A DNA stretch of 32,886 nucleotides, taken from NCBI GenBank assembly GCA_025362955.1, contig JANYFB010000216.1, positions 1 to 32,886 of the forward strand. Direction: 5' to 3'. The notes beneath the pieces were generated by a model. The model worked only from the letters and a program-made list of their open reading frames with translations. It was not told the DNA's origin and ran no database searches. This document shows positions 28,463-32,886 of the stretch, piece by piece. The DNA is from Akkermansiaceae bacterium. Its GTDB lineage: Bacteria; Verrucomicrobiota; Verrucomicrobiia; Verrucomicrobiales; Akkermansiaceae. Both the position numbers and the translations under genes were made by a program. The stretch's first letter is position 1. The number at the start of each line of letters is the position of its first letter.

Positions 28463-29014
28463 TTATCGCAGCAGTTCTTGGATTCGATTCGCGATCTCCT
28501 GCGGCAAGTAGGCTCTCGCCGCCGTCACCCGCAGCAGCGGCAGTCCGGCGGCAGAGAACGCGCGGTTCTTGAAGTCGTCGCTCTCCTGGCTGTCCTTTCG
28601 CTTGTGACTCGCATCGTCCAGTTCAATTGCCAGCAACGGCTGCATCGAGCCGCCGTCGCATACCACGAAATCGACGTGCTTGCCGTCCGTCCGGTTGCGT
28701 GCCGCTTGGTTCACGTTCGGTTGTTTCACGTAAAACAGGTCGGACAGCCGGACCTTGGTGATCAGGTAATGCCCCGGCTGCATCACCCCCTTGAGCACGT
28801 GAAAAAACGAAATCTCCGCCGGACTCAGGAACTCATCCCTCAGGCCATAGGGATAGGTAATCTCCTTCTGCGCGGAAACGGGAAGCGCCGGAGGCAAGGC
28901 ACCCGGGCTGGCGGAACTATTGGAAACACCTCCAGTCGCGGACCTCGTTGGCCCGAAACCCAGCATGTTGAGAAGTATCCCTAGGCACCCGCTGTTATTA
29001 GATGAATCGCTCAT
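28463..29014 (-). CDS. DUF2726-like protein (putative nuclease-fold domain)
   Basis: FLSPAEISFFHVLKGVMQPGHYLITKVRLSDLFYVK...GKHVDFVVCDGGSMQPLLAIELDDASHKRKDSQESDDFKNRAFSAAGLPLLRVTA. Confidence 0.82.
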   Translation of the reverse strand: MSDSSNNSGCLGILLNMLGFGPTRSATGGVSNSSASPGALPPALPVSAQKEITYPYGLRDEFLSPAEISFFHVLKGVMQPGHYLITKVRLSDLFYVKQPNVNQAARNRTDGKHVDFVVCDGGSMQPLLAIELDDASHKRKDSQESDDFKNRAFSAAGLPLLRVTAARAYLPQEIANRIQELLR

Positions 29015-29134
29015 GTTTCTGTGATGGAAATGTGATAGATCTCTGCCGGTGGCAATCCGTATCGCCAATGAACCGCCCTGTAGCGTCGCTCTATGAGCGT
29101 CGATGCCCAGGAGATGTCAATCAGGACTCCGCAA

Positions 29135-29860
29135 CTAACGAACCCACTCCCAGAACACGCCCCCATCCTCTCCCGAGTATAGATTCGCCGCAGTTGTCGT
29201 GTGGTGGCAAAGGTAGGCCCACGGCACGGGTTCCTGTTTGTCGATGATTAGAACTTCGAGCGATGCGTGGACCTGTTCGCGCCATGTGTGATCACCCACA
29301 AGCCATTCGAGTAGAAACCGGAATGGGGTGGGATCAGAAGGAACTTCGGGCGCGAGTCTCGCGAGCAATCTCGGCTTGCCAGACCGTTTCACCATCGCGC
29401 GGAGATGCTCGCGGTCCTCGGCCACCGGAGCGACGATGATTTCAGGAGGCTTCCTCAACACGATTCCAGACGGCGTGATGGTGGTTCGATCAAGCAAGTA
29501 TTTCGGAATGGTTGGAGGCGGAAGTTTCTCCGTCTCGATCCCCAGCAGCTTGTTCCCCCACAATTGGATTCCCTGAACCGTGTTGATAATTGCGGTGTGA
29601 CGCCCGAGTTCCACCCCGTCGCGAAAGAGAATGAGCGTGGGAAACGCCCGGATCTGCCGCCGGATCCAATCGTCATCCGTTCCCGGCGTCTCCACACTGC
29701 TGTAGGAACGGAACGTCCACCCGGCGGCGGCCGCCGCTTCCATGGCGGCACGAAACAAGTAACCATAAATGATCCCATCCGCTCCGTCGCGCAGTGGCCA
29801 TGATAGATCGAAGTGTTCGAGGAAGACTCCGGGCGTCGTTTCCGGGCGTGGGTGGGTCAT
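29135..29860 (-). CDS. hypothetical protein with thioredoxin-fold-like N-terminal half, no CxxC
   Basis: 241 aa; AFPTLILFRDGVELGRHTAI resembles the thioredoxin cis-Pro/beta segment; no CxxC pair upstream. Confidence 0.6.
   Translation of the reverse strand: MTHPRPETTPGVFLEHFDLSWPLRDGADGIIYGYLFRAAMEAAAAAGWTFRSYSSVETPGTDDDWIRRQIRAFPTLILFRDGVELGRHTAIINTVQGIQLWGNKLLGIETEKLPPPTIPKYLLDRTTITPSGIVLRKPPEIIVAPVAEDREHLRAMVKRSGKPRLLARLAPEVPSDPTPFRFLLEWLVGDHTWREQVHASLEVLIIDKQEPVPWAYLCHHTTTAANLYSGEDGGVFWEWVR
29172..29199. repeat. 28-bp direct repeat, copy 2 (inside 3' end of the thioredoxin-fold CDS)
   Basis: CCCGAGTATAGATTCGCCGCAGTTGTCG; 26/28 identical to 28421-28448. Confidence 0.9.
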
Positions 29861-29909
29861 GAAGCTTTGAGTAATCAGGTGTCTTGATAGGGATTCGACA
29901 TTCCTAAGA

Positions 29910-30995
29910 CTACCGCTTGTCCCGCAGCACCATGTTGTAAACTTTCTCCAAGTCGGTTGAAGACAGTTCCTTGAGGGATGCGAACGGTTTCATCTTCAGG
30001 CGTCTGGCAACTTCAGGATAATATGCTTCCTTTGTGACCCCCATGGTTCTCATGCCTGCCATGATGGCTCCAATTAGAGAAGATGAATGGATCGCTGGAG
30101 ATTTTCTCTTTGCCTTGCGCACCAGCTTGGCTTTCTCGACCAAATACCAGTCCTTAACAAGCGGCATTTGTTCGACATGCAACGCATCATAGCGGGGAAC
30201 TTCAAATCGATTTTTTAACCGGGATCTCCAGCCTTTGATGCAGGTTGCGTATGGCTTTTTTTCTATCTCCTCGGAAAGCTTGGCCAATTCATCAGTCCAA
30301 TCCAAAACCCGCTTTTGATCTGCCGGCAAAATATGGTCGGGATGCCGCTGTATCGTGATTTCCGGCTTCTTCGGCAGGTTGATATTGAAAACATTTTTGT
30401 CGCCTGCGGACTGAATATTGCCATCTCCTTTCGCCTTCTGATTGATGCTCTTTTTACCGACCGTCTTCTTCGGCGCAGCGATTTTCGCCAGGATGTCGCG
30501 CACAGCAAGGTCGAGATGGATTTCTAAAAGCTTTCTGAATTCGTGCCGGCTTTTGAATGCGAAGCTCAATCCCGTATCTTTCATTTTGTCGCGGAATGCT
30601 TCGAGCTTTTTCATTTGTTCGAAGTCAGTCACAATGTGGGGAGCCTCAAGATTTGAGAAATAAGACATCACCCGGATACCTCGGGCCATTCCTCGTGTTA
30701 TCTCTTCCACGGTGCCTGACTCTGCCAAACCTGTTGGCGTTCCAAGGCGGGTCCAAAGGATGGCGACAAGAATTTGAGATTCATCGATCATCTGTCGGTT
30801 AATTGCAGCCTGGCCGCGTTCATCCATAGTGGGAGCGCAGTCAGTGCTCCAATGCCGCGCTTTTATATGCCATCCAGTGGAATCCTCATGCCGTTGGTTC
30901 CACGCGTCGATCACCTCGCGAGCAATAACGATTTCTCTCTCCACGTCACCTGGGCAACAGATGGTTACGTTCAGTATTTTCAATGTTTTGGTCAT
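29910..30995 (-). CDS. DUF4062-like N-terminal domain fused to an ORF6C-like C-terminal region
   Basis: N-term LKILNVTICCPGDVEREIVIAREVIDAWNQRH...INRQMIDESQILVAILWTRLGTPTGLAESGTVEEI; linker GDGNIQSAGDKNVFNINL; C-term CIKGWRSRLKNRFEVPRYDALHVEQMPLVKDWYLVEKAKL. ATG at 30995 chosen over the upstream alternative. Confidence 0.72.
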   Translation of the reverse strand: MTKTLKILNVTICCPGDVEREIVIAREVIDAWNQRHEDSTGWHIKARHWSTDCAPTMDERGQAAINRQMIDESQILVAILWTRLGTPTGLAESGTVEEITRGMARGIRVMSYFSNLEAPHIVTDFEQMKKLEAFRDKMKDTGLSFAFKSRHEFRKLLEIHLDLAVRDILAKIAAPKKTVGKKSINQKAKGDGNIQSAGDKNVFNINLPKKPEITIQRHPDHILPADQKRVLDWTDELAKLSEEIEKKPYATCIKGWRSRLKNRFEVPRYDALHVEQMPLVKDWYLVEKAKLVRKAKRKSPAIHSSSLIGAIMAGMRTMGVTKEAYYPEVARRLKMKPFASLKELSSTDLEKVYNMVLRDKR

Positions 30996-31075
30996 AGCGC
31001 CGACGATCCTAGCATGGAAAATCCCCAAAGTGCCAGAATGGGCGACAAATTAGATTTTGGCAGTCCTACATCCAT
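30992..31075 (-). CDS. putative 27-aa leader peptide ORF, translationally coupled to the DUF4062-like gene
   Basis: AAGGAG-ttacg-ATG; MDVGLPKSNLSPILALWGFSMLGSSAL*, with TGA overlapping the downstream ATG as ATGA. Absent from the ORF track because of its size. Confidence 0.5.
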   Translation of the reverse strand: MDVGLPKSNLSPILALWGFSMLGSSAL

Positions 31076-31218
31076 CGTAACTCCTTAAATTTTCGCTATT
31101 TAGGATAGGCAATTATTTTTAATCTGAACGGCTGATTGTGCACATTCATTGCTAGAAGTCTCCCTTTACTAACGAAATTTATTCTAGGGTGGGGTCGAAG
31201 AAGCGCTAGGCGCGAGGT

Positions 31219-32886
31219 TCAGTTCGGCTTCGGAATAGGCATCCGCGGCGGGGCGGTGGCCCACATAAGCTCAATCTCTTCCGGCGTTAGCCCGTAGGCT
31301 TCGTTGACGAGGTCGCTAAGTTCACGCTCCAGCTTCAGGGCCTCGGCGGCGAGGGCGCGGGCGGGTTCGATGGTGCGGGTGTATTCCTCGCGGAGGGCTT
31401 GCAGACCGGCGGCGGTAAGCGGGAGTTTTTTGCCCCGGATGTGCTTCACTTCGGCAATGAAGCTGTCGAGGTCGAGGGCGGTCAGGTTCTGGAGTTTGTT
31501 GGTCGGCTTTTCGATGGAGTATTCAACGCGCAGCCAGTCTAGAATCGTGTGTTTCGTTTTTTGCTGGCCGACTTGTATTTCGATCAGGCGGCGGGCGGCA
31601 TTTTCAGCTTGTCTCCTAGTTGCGGCTGTGGGTTCTGCTATGGGCAGTTCGGTCATTTTGAATGCTACAGGAGACAGCGCCTCATCTTTCATGTGCGGAA
31701 GGTAGCGCCAGTTGTGCCACCACAGTAGCGGTGAGTTCAGAACGGCTAGCAGATAAAGATCATCCGTGCTCAGTAAGAAAGTTTTGTTATTGCCATGGTT
31801 CCCCGCAGTATCCAGCGAGTAGGAGGGATGAAACTGGATCTCCTGGTAAATAATCTTGGGTTTCTCGAAGTCATCCCAAAAGGCGCATGAACTCAACTCC
31901 CACCAATGCCTTACCTGATTCTTTCGAGCGCGAAGCTGCGCCTCGTAAGGCTTCATGTGCGCGTGGATGCTGGGATAAGTTTTTTGGAACAACGCCTCAG
32001 CCGCCACACCATCCAATCCCTCACCGGACCAAGGCCATGTGAAATTGTTGCTCGACTTCATTACGATCATGAATTGACCGCTTTGCTCGGTATGCCAGCG
32101 CCCAAGGTCCTGCCCCCGGAAGTACGGACGGATAATCTCTGCACAGTTTGGGTCTGCTTTCACGACTTCCCCATGTTTTTGCGCGTCCAGAAGGAAAGCA
32201 TCATTGAAACCGGTCATTGTTCCCCGTTTCGGTGCTATTCCGAGAAACTCTCCCAGAGTTTTCCGATTTGAGCTGATCTTTTGATAAAGCTGGCTGACTT
32301 TGGGGGACTCGAGTTGCCAGTCTTGGACGCCAAGCTGCTGCAATTCGATTTCCGCGCCTTCAGTCTCGATTTGCACACTAAGATCGTTAACGCGAAGCTG
32401 TTCACGCGGGATCGTGCACAGCCGGGCAGTTTTGGGTTTCTCGTTACTCGTTGGCTTTTCGGCGACGATGATGCAGGGAAACACATCCGCATCTTCGAAG
32501 ATCTGTTTGGCATGGCCGAAATCGACAACCGACTTGATCCACGATTTCTCACTGAAGAAGCGGCGCAGCGGCTCGCCATAACCTGCCTTCATCCATTTGT
32601 TAGTGACGATGTAGGACATCAATCCACCGGGTTTCAGCAGGCGCACGCCGAGTTCGTAGAAATAGACGTAGAGGTCGGCCATGCCGTGGAAGCTCTGATA
32701 GTTCGCCTGCATCCATGGCTTGTAGGGAGTTAGAAGTTCCTGCCTAACATACGGCGGATTTCCCACCACGACATCGAAGCCGCCTTCCACGAAGACTTCG
32801 GGAAACGCGGCTTGCCAGTCGAAGGCTTTCGGATGGACAGCGGGATCGCTGACGACGCTGTTTCCCTCGCGGATGGTGTGATCCAG
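31219..32886 (-). CDS. type IIG-like restriction-modification/Eco57I-type N6-adenine methyltransferase, N-terminus beyond window
   Basis: FDVVVGNPPYVRQELL (NPPY motif IV), LLKPGGLMSYIVTNKWMKAGYGEPLRRFF, TaqI-like C-terminal specificity region (PYFRGQDLGRW...IIYQEI...LLAVLNSPLLWWHNW). Frame stays open to the window edge (LDHTIREGNSVVSDPAVHPKAFDWQAAFPEVFVEGG). Confidence 0.9.
   Translation of the reverse strand: MDHTIREGNSVVSDPAVHPKAFDWQAAFPEVFVEGGFDVVVGNPPYVRQELLTPYKPWMQANYQSFHGMADLYVYFYELGVRLLKPGGLMSYIVTNKWMKAGYGEPLRRFFSEKSWIKSVVDFGHAKQIFEDADVFPCIIVAEKPTSNEKPKTARLCTIPREQLRVNDLSVQIETEGAEIELQQLGVQDWQLESPKVSQLYQKISSNRKTLGEFLGIAPKRGTMTGFNDAFLLDAQKHGEVVKADPNCAEIIRPYFRGQDLGRWHTEQSGQFMIVMKSSNNFTWPWSGEGLDGVAAEALFQKTYPSIHAHMKPYEAQLRARKNQVRHWWELSSCAFWDDFEKPKIIYQEIQFHPSYSLDTAGNHGNNKTFLLSTDDLYLLAVLNSPLLWWHNWRYLPHMKDEALSPVAFKMTELPIAEPTAATRRQAENAARRLIEIQVGQQKTKHTILDWLRVEYSIEKPTNKLQNLTALDLDSFIAEVKHIRGKKLPLTAAGLQALREEYTRTIEPARALAAEALKLERELSDLVNEAYGLTPEEIELMWATAPPRMPIPKPN

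Noticed and set aside
28478-28984. 168-aa plus-strand ORF
   Set aside because: Shadow of the DUF2726 gene on the minus strand.
1-32886. CRISPR array, rRNA operon, prophage structural genes
   Set aside because: No regularly spaced repeat-spacer units, rRNA-like sequence or phage structural ORFs were seen on either strand.

Overview
A roughly 33-kb high-GC chromosomal window, probably from a Verrucomicrobia-type bacterium. This rests on the TIGR04073 exosortase-associated protein, the gene content and the REP/RAYT style; I ran no database search. The left and middle parts are mostly core metabolism and housekeeping: dinB (cut by the window start), a BatA/vWA-like membrane protein, a GspG-like remnant, serA, dnaG, tRNA-Val(CAC), a dicarboxylate symporter and nspC. 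A sugar-acid catabolic cluster follows (AraC regulator / TIM-barrel isomerase / aldo-keto reductase / Zn-ADH / UxaE-like epimerase / lactonase-type amidohydrolase / KDPG aldolase / ROK kinase), then a rhomboid protease, small membrane proteins, a cupin and aroB. A tightly overlapping minus-strand array comes next: xseA-DUF2071-membrane methyltransferase-membrane protein-DoxX-like-BtaA/DUF3419-like. The right end (about 27.7-32.9 kb) looks accessory: a RAYT transposase bracketed by REP palindromes, a DUF2726 gene flanked by 28-bp direct repeats, a thioredoxin-fold protein without CxxC, a DUF4062-like/ORF6C-like fusion preceded by a coupled 27-aa leader ORF, and a type IIG-like restriction-modification gene cut by the window end. 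The best candidates for something undescribed are the DUF4062-like gene with its leader ORF beside the RM gene, the repeat-flanked DUF2726 module, the overlapping BtaA-like/methyltransferase array, and a window-wide enrichment of GTTAG/CTAAC and CTGCTAG/CTAGCAG words across frames. All family calls are from reading the translations, and counts are by eye.
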